Below are positions 25,831-35,045 of a DNA stretch of 64,000 nt, piece after piece (the stretch's first letter is position 1; each line of letters starts with the position of its first letter). Origin of the DNA: Pelomonas sp963422775 (GTDB lineage Bacteria; Pseudomonadota; Gammaproteobacteria; Burkholderiales; Burkholderiaceae_C); assembly GCA_963422775.4 (NCBI GenBank), contig CAUJSJ030000096.1, positions 62,001 through 126,000 of the forward strand. The letters run 5' to 3'. The notes beneath the pieces are model-generated. The model saw only the letters and a list, made by a program, of their open reading frames with translations. It had not been told where the DNA came from and made no database searches. The translations under genes and the position numbers were made by a program.

Positions 25831-27840
25831 ATGCAAGACCTCACCCTCGCCGCCAATGCGCTGCGCATGCTCGCCGTCGACGCCGTGCAGCAGGCCAACT
25901 CCGGCCACCCCGGCATGCCCATGGGCATGGCCGACATCGCCGCCGTGCTGTGGAGCCGCCACCTGCGCCACAACCCGGCCGACCCGCAGTGGCCGAATCG
26001 CGATCGTTTCGTGCTGTCCAACGGCCACGGCTCCATGCTGCTCTATGGCCTGCTGCACCTGAGCGGTTATGACCTGCCCATTGAAGAGCTCAAGGCCTTC
26101 CGCCAGCTGCACAGCAAGACGCCCGGCCACCCTGAGGTGGGCCTCACGCCCGGCGTCGAAACCACGACCGGGCCGCTGGGCCAGGGCATCGCCAACGCCG
26201 TCGGCATGGCCCTGGCCGAGCAGTTGCTGGCGGCCGAGTTCAACACCGCCGAGCACGCGCTGATCGACCACCGCACCTGGGTCTTCTGCGGCGACGGCTG
26301 CCTGATGGAAGGCATCTCGCACGAGGCCTGTTCGCTGGCCGGCACCTGGGGCCTGCACAAGCTCGTCGTCATCTACGACGACAACGGCATCTCCATCGAC
26401 GGCGACGTGCAGGGCTGGTTCAGCGACGACACGCCGGCGCGCTTCGAGGCCTATGGCTGGCGCGTCATTCGCAACGTCGACGGCCACGACCCCGCCGCCA
26501 TCGACGCGGCGCTGAACAGCGCCCGGGCCAGCACCGACAAGCCGACGCTGATCTGCGCCCGAACCCAGATCGGCCACGGCTCACCCAACAAGGCCGGCGG
26601 CCATGATGTGCACGGCGCGCCGCTTGGCGCCGCCGAAGTGCAGGCCGTGCGCGCGGCGCTGGGCTGGCCGCACGCGCCCTTCGTCGTGCCCGAGGGCGCG
26701 CGCCGGGCGCTGGACGCGCGCGAGCGTGGCGCCTCGTTGCAGTTGCAATGGCTGGCCTCGCTGGAGCGCAACCGCCAGGCCGACCCCGCGCGCACCGCCG
26801 AGCTGGAGCGCCGCCTGCGCGGCGAACTGCCCGCCGGCTTCGACAAGGCCTGCGACGGGTTGCTGGCCGCCACCGCCGCGCGCGGCGACACGCTGGCCTC
26901 GCGCAAGGCCTCGCAGAACAGTCTCACGGCACTCGCTGCTCTGCTGCCCGAGCTGCTCGGCGGCTCGGCCGACCTGGCGCCGTCCAACCTGACGCAATGG
27001 CCGGGCTGCCGCTCGGTGAAGAAGGCAGCCGACGGTGGCAACTATCTGCACTATGGCGTGCGCGAGTTCGCGATGGTGGCCATCCAGACCGGCATCACGC
27101 TGCACGGCGGCTGGCGGCCGTTTGCCGGCACCTTCTTGATGTTCTCGGAGTACGCCCGCAACGCCATCCGCATGGCCGCGCTGATGCGCAGCAACCCGGT
27201 CTACGTGTTCACGCACGACTCCATCGGCCTGGGCGAGGACGGGCCCACCCACCAGCCCGTCGAACAACTCGCCACGCTGCGCCTGGTGCCCAACCTCGAT
27301 GTCTGGCGCCCCGGCGATGCCGTCGAGACGATGGTGGCCTGGCAGACGGCCGTGCACCATCTGCACACGCCCACCTGCCTGATCCTGTCGCGCCAGAACC
27401 TGGCCCACCAGCCGCGCGATGCGGACACGTTGGTGGCCATCGAGCGGGGCGGCTATGTGCTGGTGCGCGAAGCCCAGGACATGCCGCTGCAACTCGTGCT
27501 GATCGGCACAGGCTCCGAACTCGCCCTGGCGGCGGAGGCGCAGAGGACGCTGGCCGCACGCGGCATCAACGCCCGCGTCGTGTCCATGCCCTCCTGCTTC
27601 GTCTTCGAGCAGCAGACGACCGCCTGGAAGCGCGAGGTGCTGCCACCCGGCGTGCCGCGCGTGGCCGTGGAGGCCGGCGTCACGGCGGGCTGGCGCCAGT
27701 ACGTCGGCCTGGAAGGCGCCGTCGTCGGCATCGACAGCTTCGGCGAGTCGGCGCCCGCGCCGGCTCTGGCCGCCTACTTTGGATTGACCGCGCAGGCGGT
27801 GGTCGAGGCCGGTCTGCGCTGCCTGACGCTACGGGCCTAG
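25831..27840 (+). CDS. tkt: Transketolase
   Basis: 669 residues from ATG 25831; an upstream in-frame TTG at 25774 is less likely. Links xylulose 5-phosphate to glycolysis. The thiamine diphosphate motif is GDGCLMEGISHEAC to DDNGISIDG. Substrate-binding His and acidic residues lie in SGHPGMPMG, the SNGHGSMLLYGLLHL segment and GEDGPTHQPVEQ. It comes 74 bp after xylB in the same direction, forming a dedicated pentose-operon copy. Its last 12 bp overlap the end of the convergent PEP-CTERM gene. Confidence 0.96.
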   Translation: MQDLTLAANALRMLAVDAVQQANSGHPGMPMGMADIAAVLWSRHLRHNPADPQWPNRDRFVLSNGHGSMLLYGLLHLSGYDLPIEELKAFRQLHSKTPGHPEVGLTPGVETTTGPLGQGIANAVGMALAEQLLAAEFNTAEHALIDHRTWVFCGDGCLMEGISHEACSLAGTWGLHKLVVIYDDNGISIDGDVQGWFSDDTPARFEAYGWRVIRNVDGHDPAAIDAALNSARASTDKPTLICARTQIGHGSPNKAGGHDVHGAPLGAAEVQAVRAALGWPHAPFVVPEGARRALDARERGASLQLQWLASLERNRQADPARTAELERRLRGELPAGFDKACDGLLAATAARGDTLASRKASQNSLTALAALLPELLGGSADLAPSNLTQWPGCRSVKKAADGGNYLHYGVREFAMVAIQTGITLHGGWRPFAGTFLMFSEYARNAIRMAALMRSNPVYVFTHDSIGLGEDGPTHQPVEQLATLRLVPNLDVWRPGDAVETMVAWQTAVHHLHTPTCLILSRQNLAHQPRDADTLVAIERGGYVLVREAQDMPLQLVLIGTGSELALAAEAQRTLAARGINARVVSMPSCFVFEQQTTAWKREVLPPGVPRVAVEAGVTAGWRQYVGLEGAVVGIDSFGESAPAPALAAYFGLTAQAVVEAGLRCLTLRA

Positions 27841-28872
27841 CAGCCGGCGCCTCGCTCCCAGCACCAGCAGGCCCGCACCCAGCAACAGCGCCACGCTAGG
27901 TTCGGGCACGGCGACCACGCCGCCCGGGCCGTACAGCGTGCCCGAGCCGGAGGTGACCGTGAAATCACTGAGCGCCTGCCCGCTGCTGTCAAACACCTGG
28001 ATGCCCGTGAGGCTGGCGCTGCTGAAGAAGCTCGCATCGCTGCCGCTGGGCGTCAGCAGGCCGACGTTGGAGCGTGGCAGGGTGGCGGCCCACATCGTCA
28101 GGCCGACGTCCTGCGCGACACCGAAGACGATGGGGATGTCGAAGGAGAACGTGGTGGTGCCGGCCACGGTGAAGCCATTGGCCAGATCGCCCGTGACGGT
28201 CATGCCCGGCAGCGTGGCCTGGTAGCCGCCATTGGCGTAGAACGCCACCGCGCCGCCCTGCTGGCTGGTGATGCGAAAGGTCATCAAGGTGGGGCCAGAG
28301 CCGACGAAATAGCCGAACTCGATTTCGCTCTCCGCGCGACCGACGTTGAAGAGCGAGCCGTCGATGGTGAAGGTCTGCCGGTAGATGCCGTTGCCGCTGC
28401 CGCCGCCGATGGCCAGGGATTCGACCTGCCGGGCACCGGCCTGCGCACCGGCGACCGTGCCGTTGTCTGACGCGCCGGTATAGCTCCCCGCCGCCCGCAC
28501 GCCCAGGCTGCCGTAGGCGGCGCGCGCCTGGGCGTTGCCGGTGAAGGTGCGCGGGTCGGTCGACACGCCCCACCCCACCGCCAGTGGCGCGGCCACCTGC
28601 ACCGAGCCGCCGGCCGCGTTGGCGCTGCGCACCACGCCGGCAACGCCGCAGATGGCGCCGTCTGTCGGCAGCCCGATCTCGAAGGTGCGGCCGAAGATCG
28701 CCGCCCGGCTGTCAGGCGCGAAGGTCGAGCAGCCGAACGGGTTGCCGTTGGCGCCGAACTGCGAGTTGCCGCCGGTCGTCAGCGCGTAGACGTCCAGGCC
28801 CGGCGCCGCCGCGGCCACGCCGCAGAAGAAGAAGGCGCCGGACAGCGCGAGTCGTGAGGTGAGCATTCGCAT
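27829..28872 (-). CDS. PEP-CTERM sorting domain protein, unknown function
   Basis: 347 residues. An AGGAG site 5 bp before the ATG fixes the start. A signal peptide (about residues 1-22) is followed by a Gly/Ser/Thr-rich, probably beta-rich region without a recognised enzyme domain. The C-terminus has the PEP-CTERM signal: VPEPS, a hydrophobic helix, then RRR. Such proteins are cleaved by exosortase and attached to the surface or released into exopolysaccharide. No exosortase gene is in the window. Confidence 0.85.
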   Translation of the reverse strand: MRMLTSRLALSGAFFFCGVAAAAPGLDVYALTTGGNSQFGANGNPFGCSTFAPDSRAAIFGRTFEIGLPTDGAICGVAGVVRSANAAGGSVQVAAPLAVGWGVSTDPRTFTGNAQARAAYGSLGVRAAGSYTGASDNGTVAGAQAGARQVESLAIGGGSGNGIYRQTFTIDGSLFNVGRAESEIEFGYFVGSGPTLMTFRITSQQGGAVAFYANGGYQATLPGMTVTGDLANGFTVAGTTTFSFDIPIVFGVAQDVGLTMWAATLPRSNVGLLTPSGSDASFFSSASLTGIQVFDSSGQALSDFTVTSGSGTLYGPGGVVAVPEPSVALLLGAGLLVLGARRRLLGP

Positions 28873-28896
28873 GAGAACTCCTGTTGAAACGGACGG

Positions 28897-29865
28897 CTAT
28901 TCCGCGTGGATGCCATGGGCCTGCAGCACCGGCTGCCAGTAGCGCTGCTCCGCGGCGATGCGCGCGGCCAGTGCCGCGGGCGAGCAGGACGCCGGCGTCA
29001 TGCCGGCCTGCGCGAACTGGGCCGACAAGGCGGGGCGGGCAATCGCGTCGCGCAGTGCGGCGGACAGCCGCTCCACGGTGTCCGCGGGCGTGACGCCCGG
29101 GGCAAAGACGGCAAACCATTCCCTGATCACCAGGTCGGCATGACCCTGTTCGGCAAGACTGGGCACGTCCGGCAGGTCAGTGCTGCGGGCCGGCCCCGAG
29201 GTGGCGAGCACGCGCACGCGACCCGACGCGTGGTGCTGGCGCAGCAGACCTTCCGGCAACACCAGCGCGGCAATGTGCCCGCCGAGCAGGTCGGTCACCG
29301 CCGGCGGCCCGCCGGCGTAGGGCACGTGCAGCCACGGCACGCCCGCCTTGCTCAGCAGCAGCGCTTCGAGGAGGTGCGGCAGCGTGCCGGTCCCGGGCGA
29401 GCCGATGTTGGCGGCGGCGGGATGGCTGCGCAGCCAGCCGAGGAAGTCGGCCAGCGTGGCCACGCTGGCCGGCACCGCCGGGCCGACGGCCAGCGCCAGC
29501 GTCATCTCGCTGGCCAGGGTGAGCGGCTGCAGGTCCGCGTCGGCGTCGTAGGCCAGGCGCGGGTAGAGGTAGGGGTACACCGTTGCGATGGCGCCCTGGG
29601 CCACCAGCAGCGTCGAGCCGTCGGCCGGCGCCGCCTTCAGCGCGCCCACGCTCAGCTGGCCGGCCGCGCCAGGCCGGTTGTCAACGATGACGCGCCGCCC
29701 CGGCGCTAGCGCCAGCGACTCGGCGAGTGCGCGGGCCACGACGTCGGGGATGCTCCCGGCCGGCCCGCTGCACAGCAGGCGCAGCACGCCGTCGGGCGCC
29801 GCCTGCGCGGGCCGCAGGAGCGGCAGCGAGGCCAGCGTCGCCAGCGCGCCGCACCGCGTGCTCAT
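28897..29865 (-). CDS. Bug/TctC-family periplasmic solute-binding protein
   Basis: 322 residues. A short signal region (SLPLLRPAQAA) leads to the Bug fold, with the two ligand loops visible: GPAGSIPDVVARALAESL near the start and VDNRPGAAGQLSVG. These proteins bind carboxylates for TctAB-type transporters or signalling. No TctA or TctB gene is nearby, so it is an orphan, which is common in Burkholderiales. Its start overlaps the methyltransferase stop by 4 bp (ATGA). Confidence 0.88.
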   Translation of the reverse strand: MSTRCGALATLASLPLLRPAQAAPDGVLRLLCSGPAGSIPDVVARALAESLALAPGRRVIVDNRPGAAGQLSVGALKAAPADGSTLLVAQGAIATVYPYLYPRLAYDADADLQPLTLASEMTLALAVGPAVPASVATLADFLGWLRSHPAAANIGSPGTGTLPHLLEALLLSKAGVPWLHVPYAGGPPAVTDLLGGHIAALVLPEGLLRQHHASGRVRVLATSGPARSTDLPDVPSLAEQGHADLVIREWFAVFAPGVTPADTVERLSAALRDAIARPALSAQFAQAGMTPASCSPAALAARIAAEQRYWQPVLQAHGIHAE

Positions 29866-30728
29866 GCGGCCTCCTGAGGCTTGCGCGCTGCCGTCAACAG
29901 CAGTTCGTTGGGGCCTTGCCAGCCGGTGGGCGTCTCGAAGGCCAGCAGCTGCTGGCGGATGTCACGCCAGGCCGCCTGGGAGGCGTCTTCGCCCAGCCCG
30001 GCGAGGACCTGCAGCACCGGGCTGGCGGAGCTGCGCACGAAGGCGAGGTAGTCGTCGACCGTGGGCATGTGGAAGACGGCGTCCATCGCCGTCGTCGCGA
30101 CGTCGCGAAACCCGGCTTCATGGAACAGCGCGTCGAGCTGGCCGGGGCGCGACAGGCTGAACAGGCTGCCGGGCACGAACGGATCGCGGCCGGGCAGCCC
30201 GGCGTGGCGCAGCGCCGTCGCGGTCAGCGCGGTGATGCAAGGATTGCGCTGCGGCGTGGAGAACACGACGGCGCACACGCGCCCGCCGGGCCGCAGCGCG
30301 CGGTGCATTTCGCGCAGCCCCTGCAAAGGGTCGGGGAAGAGCATCAGCCCGAGGCGGCAGACCGCAGCGTCGAACGAAGCCGACTCGACGGGCAGTGCCT
30401 CGCCGTCACCGACACGCCAGCGGATCTGCGCCCTGGCGGCCCGCTGCGCGCGTTGTTCGCCCAGGGCCACGAGGGCCGGCGACAGGTCGACCGCGACGAC
30501 GGAGCCAGCAGGCCCGACACGCTCGGCCAGATCCAGCGTCTGGTCACCAGCGCCGGCGGCCACGTCCAGCACGCTCGTGCCAGGCTGCACGCCGGCCATC
30601 GCGATCATCGCGTCGGTCGTCTGACGCAGCCATGCGTGGAGAGCCGGCGTATGCTTGACCCAGCCCGCCGCGGCGGCATCCCAGTGGGTGCGCACGGCAG
30701 TCTTGAAGGCAGTCCCGGATGCAGGCAT
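29862..30728 (-). CDS. Class I SAM-dependent methyltransferase
   Basis: 288 residues. Motif I is VLDVAAGAGDQTLDLA, motif II VVAVDLSPALVALG, then DGEALPVESASFDAAVCRLGLMLF, like UbiE/ arsenite-type small-molecule methyltransferases. The substrate is unknown. It overlaps the Bug gene by 4 bp and diverges from the LysR gene at 30792 across 63 bp, so it may be a target of that regulator. Confidence 0.85.
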   Translation of the reverse strand: MPASGTAFKTAVRTHWDAAAAGWVKHTPALHAWLRQTTDAMIAMAGVQPGTSVLDVAAGAGDQTLDLAERVGPAGSVVAVDLSPALVALGEQRAQRAARAQIRWRVGDGEALPVESASFDAAVCRLGLMLFPDPLQGLREMHRALRPGGRVCAVVFSTPQRNPCITALTATALRHAGLPGRDPFVPGSLFSLSRPGQLDALFHEAGFRDVATTAMDAVFHMPTVDDYLAFVRSSASPVLQVLAGLGEDASQAAWRDIRQQLLAFETPTGWQGPNELLLTAARKPQEAA

Positions 30729-30791
30729 GCCCTCAGACTACGGCGGGACCTGCGCCGGCGTAAGCCCCAAACTTGCAGAACGGGAGCCGCA

Positions 30792-31703
30792 ATGGCGCAT
30801 ACCCCCCAGGACTTCGACTGGGACGACCTGAAGCACCTGCTGGCCGTGGCCCGCCACGGCAGCACGCTGGCGGCAGGCCGTGCCCTCGGCCTGGATCAGT
30901 CGACCGTGCAGCGGCGACTGTCCCAACTTGAACTGCGCTTCGGCCAGCCCCTGGTGCAGCGCCTGCCCACCGGCTACCGGCTGACCGAATTCGGGCAGAC
31001 GCTGCTGCCGCACGCCGAGAGCGTGGAGGCCGCGGTGGCGCAGTTCAAGCAACAATTGCTCATCGCCACGGCCGAGGTGTCGGGCGTCATCCGCGTGACC
31101 TGCCCCGAGCCCATCGTCTACCGCATCACCCAGTCCAAGCTGCTGGACCGGTTCAAGGAGCAATACCCGGCGCTGCAGGTGCACTTCGTCATGAGCGACA
31201 AGTACATCGACCTCGCCAAGGGCGAGGCCGACGTCGCGCTGCGCTCAGGTGACACCGATGACGGCGACCTGGTCGGCCGCAAGATCGGCGATTCGATCTG
31301 GGCCGTGTACGCGAGTGCCGCCTACATCGAGCGCCACGGCCGCCCGCAGCGGGTGGAGGACCTGCCGGGGCATGCGCTGGTCGGTTTCGACGCGACGATG
31401 GCCAAGCACCGCATCGCCGGCTGGCTGCGCCAGGTGGCGCCCGACGCGGTGCTTGTCGCGCGCAGCAACAGCGTGCTGGGCCTGGTCTATTCGGCCAAGG
31501 CGGGTGTCGGTGTGGCGCCGCTGCCGATCGCGCTGGGCGACGCCGAGCCGGACCTGGTGCGGGTCATCGAGCCGGTGCCCGAGCTGACCCGCATCTGGCG
31601 CCTGCTGACGACGGCCGAGCTGCGACACACGCCGCGCGTCGCCGCGTTCTTCGACTTCATCGTCAGCGAGATCGACACGCTGCGCCCGATCATCACGGGC
31701 TGA
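30792..31703 (+). CDS. LysR family transcriptional regulator
   Basis: 303 residues from the ATG at 30792 (a GGGAG site precedes it). The winged helix is slightly atypical: DWDDLKHLLAVARHGSTLAAGRALGLDQSTVQRRLSQLE (quoted in part) begins with a short acidic leader, as in the LysR subgroup that shares its helix with phage-type HTH. The effector domain runs to the C-terminus. It diverges from the methyltransferase-Bug pair, its likely targets. Its last 11 bp overlap the end of the small basic gene on the other strand. Confidence 0.9.
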   Translation: MAHTPQDFDWDDLKHLLAVARHGSTLAAGRALGLDQSTVQRRLSQLELRFGQPLVQRLPTGYRLTEFGQTLLPHAESVEAAVAQFKQQLLIATAEVSGVIRVTCPEPIVYRITQSKLLDRFKEQYPALQVHFVMSDKYIDLAKGEADVALRSGDTDDGDLVGRKIGDSIWAVYASAAYIERHGRPQRVEDLPGHALVGFDATMAKHRIAGWLRQVAPDAVLVARSNSVLGLVYSAKAGVGVAPLPIALGDAEPDLVRVIEPVPELTRIWRLLTTAELRHTPRVAAFFDFIVSEIDTLRPIITG

Positions 31704-31992
31704 CAGCGGTGTGGCTCTCGGCGGTGGGTGGTGTGCCTGCCGCCGCGTTGCGCTTGCGCGTCTGGGCGCCCTTTCTGGCCGATGCCGAACGCTCGGCCGC
31801 GGTGCGGCTGGCAGCGGCCTTGCCGCGGCCCGAGCCCGACTTCTTGCCGCCGCCGGTCTCCTTGTTCACCGTCGCCCAGGCACGCCGCTGCGCCTCGTCC
31901 TTGGGCACGCCACGGTCTTCATAGCCCGCTTCGATGTGCTCGGCCTGGCGCTTCTGTTTGTCGGTGTACGACGACTTGTCACCGCGGGGCAT
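31693..31992 (-). CDS. Small basic stress-type protein (MPRGDKSSYTDKQ family)
   Basis: 99 residues. The N-terminal half (MPRGDKSSYTDKQKRQAEHI, then GYEDRGVPKDEAQRRAWATVNK) belongs to a widespread small family often labelled plasmid stabilisation protein, for which I know no firm function. The C-terminal half is a Lys/Arg/Ala/Gly-rich tail (KKSGSGRG, RTAAERSASARK) that looks disordered and could bind nucleic acid. The start at 31992 is set by the family beginning; no clear ribosome site is seen. It is not on a plasmid here. Confidence 0.75.
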   Translation of the reverse strand: MPRGDKSSYTDKQKRQAEHIEAGYEDRGVPKDEAQRRAWATVNKETGGGKKSGSGRGKAAASRTAAERSASARKGAQTRKRNAAAGTPPTAESHTAVSP

Positions 31993-32305
31993 GGTGGTCT
32001 GCGGGAGTTGCAAGACCTTCACCTTGCAACCGCTGGACGGATGCGGCTGTAGGACGTTGCGCTGCTGGCGTTCAGTTGAAATCGTTGGGCCGGCTTGCAG
32101 GCGCCTGCCGCGCGGGGAGGCTGCTGCACGGTCCAGTGCGAATGCTTGGGGACGGGTCTCGGCGGGTTCCTGCGGTTCGTGGACGGCAGGTTCGCTGCAC
32201 GTCACTTCGCAAGGCATGCCGGGGTGAGGCGGCGATCGCTCTGAAGGTGTGTTCGCCAAGGAGCGGATGCTCTGAGACCGACTTTCGGCACGGTCGACCA
32301 AGCCA
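31993..32305. other. Gap with no supported gene
   Basis: The 313 bp between the small basic gene and the hydrolase gene hold no convincing coding region, RNA or repeat. Promoter elements for the small basic gene are expected here but none stands out. Confidence 0.4.
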
Positions 32306-33826
32306 TTAGGGGAGGCGCGCCTCAAAGTCGGCTTCGGGGTACTGGGTTGACGGACCATCGAGAAGCTCGACCTTGTGCCCGGACAAGTGTCGGTCGAAGA
32401 AGGCCAATGTGTAGGCATTGACGATGGCGTGTGCGCGCCGGGGGTCGATCGGTCCGGCAAATCCGAGCAACGACGACATCGGCGTCCAGATCGAGATGTC
32501 AGTGAAATTGCTGTGAAACATCCCCGGCACAGAAACGAAATAGCCGGCGCCCGACAGGCCTTCGAAGGCGGCACGCATGCTCGTCTGATGGGCTTCGATC
32601 TCCGCCTCGGGCCAACCGCCGGCTCGCTCACGTTCGAGCCTCATCGTGGCGGCGTCTCGGGTGATCCACATGCTCGGACGGTTCAACCCGGCCTGGACCA
32701 CCTCGGTGGACATCGCAGCGTCCATGACCAGGCAAGCGCGAAGTCGAGGCTCGCCCAGGCACGCTTCGCCCACGACGATGCCGCCCAACGAGATCCCGAA
32801 CGCGCCAACGCATTGCAAGTCCAGCTTGCCAGTCAGGATGCCATTCGGGTCTGCCCGGTTCAGGTCAGCCAGTTGATCAAGCGTGAAGGCGACATCCCTT
32901 GCGAGGTAAGCAATGAAGCTGCCTCCCTGTCGTGTCAGGCCGGGTGGGATGGGCGTGATGTCCCCTGGCAGACCGGGCACGTCAGGCATGTAGCTCGGGC
33001 GCACGGTGGCCTGGAACTGCGCCAGGTCGAGCCCGTCGATCTGGTGGCCATCCGCAAACACGACGGTGGCTGCCGCGCCAGGTTGATCGATGGCGACGAC
33101 GACGTACCCATGCGAGACCAAGTTCTCGATCTGGTAGGTGTTCATCTGGCGAAACCCCGTGGCGCCCTCCAGAAACAGCAGCACCGGAAAGCTGGGCGGA
33201 TCGCTGGCCGCAGGCCATGAAGGCGTCGCATGGGTCGTGACGTACCGGAGATGGCCGAAGACGAACGCCGGCAGGTGATGGATGCGTGCGAATGCCTCCG
33301 CCACCGCGCCAGCGTCGGGCATGTAGGCCGAGCGAAGACCCGAGGCACGGGTTTGCGCCGGGTACCAGATCTGCACCATCAGCTCGCGCCGCGCCTGAGG
33401 ATCCGCGGCGAATGCCTCTGAACGCGCCGCGTCAATCCAGTGGTAAGTCAGGGTGCCGATGGCATACGCCCCCGTCGTCGCCGGGAAGCTGAACACGGGA
33501 GCGATGACCGGGAGCGCTGCCGCCATCACGAACGCGGCCACGCCGAGTCCGATCGCGATGGACGCGCGCCAGCCCCGGCCAGCGACAGCGCCGGCAACGC
33601 CGACGCTCCTGGCCCTTGCCATCGAGACGACGAAGATCACCAGCGTCAGCCCATACGCCGGAACCATTTGCCAGCGCGGCCCTTCCACCGCCACTTGCGC
33701 GAAGGCGCAAACCATTGCGAGCGCGGCTGGAAGGCGCAACCGTGGTGCGCGCAGCCCAAGCGGGAGGACCAGCCTTCCCAGGGCCAGCAGGTTGGCAACC
33801 AGCAGGAGCATCTCAAGAGGTCGCAT
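32306..33826 (-). CDS. Membrane-anchored alpha/beta hydrolase, PAF-acetylhydrolase-like
   Basis: 506 residues from ATG 33826, with GGGGG before it; a TTG four codons upstream is an alternative. The first 125 residues hold about four hydrophobic helices. The catalytic domain follows, with ELMVQIWYPA typical of this family, the nucleophile elbow GISLGG, Asp in VMDAAMS and His in MFHSNFTD. Relatives hydrolyse short acyl esters or lipids. The active domain is probably outside the cytoplasm. The CPBP protease gene upstream ends 12 bp before this start. Confidence 0.8.
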   Translation of the reverse strand: MRPLEMLLLVANLLALGRLVLPLGLRAPRLRLPAALAMVCAFAQVAVEGPRWQMVPAYGLTLVIFVVSMARARSVGVAGAVAGRGWRASIAIGLGVAAFVMAAALPVIAPVFSFPATTGAYAIGTLTYHWIDAARSEAFAADPQARRELMVQIWYPAQTRASGLRSAYMPDAGAVAEAFARIHHLPAFVFGHLRYVTTHATPSWPAASDPPSFPVLLFLEGATGFRQMNTYQIENLVSHGYVVVAIDQPGAAATVVFADGHQIDGLDLAQFQATVRPSYMPDVPGLPGDITPIPPGLTRQGGSFIAYLARDVAFTLDQLADLNRADPNGILTGKLDLQCVGAFGISLGGIVVGEACLGEPRLRACLVMDAAMSTEVVQAGLNRPSMWITRDAATMRLERERAGGWPEAEIEAHQTSMRAAFEGLSGAGYFVSVPGMFHSNFTDISIWTPMSSLLGFAGPIDPRRAHAIVNAYTLAFFDRHLSGHKVELLDGPSTQYPEADFEARLP

Positions 33827-33838
33827 CGATACCCCCAA

Positions 33839-34606
33839 TCAGGCCTGCGGGCGACGCGCCAAGGTGCGCGGGCCCCAGACCACCGTGACGACCGCTGCGG
33901 TCAACGCCATGACCAGCCCGCCCAAGCGCATGTCGAAGTACGAGCCATTGACCGGAAACAACACATAGCTGAGGTTGAGCGTCGCGTGGAACAGCGCCAC
34001 GGCAAACACACTCTGGCCGGTGTTGTTGTAGAGCCAGACGATGAGGATCCGTGACGCCACGGCATACAGGCACCACCACGCGATCCATGTCGGCGGCCGG
34101 TGCATCAGCAGCAATGGACAGAGGTGCCAGAGCACCCCCACCGCCCCCAGAAGTGCGGCTGCCTGCAGTGCACTGCATCGCGCCAGCAGGGGAGCGGTGA
34201 TGTAACCCGACCATCCCAGTTCTTCACCCAAGGCGGCGAGGAAGAAGGCCGCGAACATCAACGCGGCCTGAGGAACCTGGATCCGCGGTGCAGGCAGCGG
34301 CAAGTCCATCCAGCGCATCAACCCGTACACCACGAGGTCGACGCCGCCCATCAACAGGAGGACGGGGATGTACCAGCGCTTTGCTTCGATGCGCTGGAAG
34401 TCGAGCGATCTCTTCATCAGGCCGGCCGCACTTGCAGCCCCACCTTCCTGGCAGGCAAGGATGAGGGCAGCGGCCAGGGGGCAAAAGGCCATGAGTGCAC
34501 TCACCGACAGCCCCGGCGTCAACTGCAGATCGGTCAGGCCACCGGCCAGCCAGAAGGGAACCGAAAGCGCGAAGACCAGCAGGAAGAACTTCACTGGAGA
34601 TCGCAT
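33839..34606 (-). CDS. CPBP family intramembrane metalloprotease
   Basis: 255 residues from ATG 34606, with AAGGGG before it. About seven membrane helices. The CPBP (Abi) signature is present: GEELGWSG with the Glu pair, WHLCPL and ALFHATLN with the metal-binding His residues. Bacterial members process prenyl-type or bacteriocin-related peptides or act in self-immunity. The substrate is unknown. It lies just upstream of the hydrolase gene, probably in one transcript. Confidence 0.85.
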   Translation of the reverse strand: MRSPVKFFLLVFALSVPFWLAGGLTDLQLTPGLSVSALMAFCPLAAALILACQEGGAASAAGLMKRSLDFQRIEAKRWYIPVLLLMGGVDLVVYGLMRWMDLPLPAPRIQVPQAALMFAAFFLAALGEELGWSGYITAPLLARCSALQAAALLGAVGVLWHLCPLLLMHRPPTWIAWWCLYAVASRILIVWLYNNTGQSVFAVALFHATLNLSYVLFPVNGSYFDMRLGGLVMALTAAVVTVVWGPRTLARRPQA

Positions 34607-35045
34607 CGGCACCCCTTGCTGCTCGCAGCATGGACGCCCCCGGCACAACGGTCTGTGTGGCAGCGAACCTGACCGTTGTTGCCGGCGCGGACAAACGCAC
34701 GGCCGCGTTGGTGTCCGTGTTGGCCCCGAACTGGCAGTCGCGGCCAGTAACTGCCGCTGGCGGGCGGCTGGTATGTGGAGGCCAGCATGGCCGATCGGCA
34801 CAGGTTCGGTTGCCAGGTCTCCGTGAGGGAAATTCCACCGTTGCGCCGGGCTCGACCGGCTGGCAGAGTCGCGCCGATGAATGCCGCTTTTTCACATCAA
34901 TTTACTGGCACCCGGCTCCAGTCTGCCGGACGAATTTCCCATGCTGCACAAGGCCTTGCCGCGAATCTCGTGGACTTGGTTAAGCAGCAGGCGGTGGAGT
35001 TATGCAGCACGACATGCTGGATAAACTAGTAGTTAAACCGCACGG
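34607..35045. other. Gap with no supported gene, before the integron-like cassette
   Basis: 439 bp without a convincing reading frame. GC falls towards the right end. The last part carries CAGCACGACATGCTG (a short hairpin near 35006-35020) and the core-site-like GTTAAAC at 35032, so it may hold the remains of an attachment site or older cassette. Confidence 0.4.
35032..35038 (+). other. GTTRRRY-type core site upstream of the cassette gene
   Basis: GTTAAAC fits the GTTRRRY recombination core of integrons. Together with the attC-like element at 35331-35387 it would bound one 349-bp gene cassette (35032/33 to 35381). A seven-base match alone is weak; its position is what makes it notable. Confidence 0.4.

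Noticed and set aside
28917..28960. A further TAGCGCT match near 28938 as another sugar operator
   Set aside because: It lies deep inside the Bug-type gene and lacks the flanking GG and CA, so it is likely chance in coding DNA.
31693..31992. Plasmid stabilisation protein as evidence of a plasmid
   Set aside because: The family label is historical. The neighbourhood is chromosomal and no replication or partition genes are present.
34775..35029. An 84-residue open frame before the cassette gene
   Set aside because: No ribosome site, no recognisable motif, and composition changes within it. It is not convincing as a gene.
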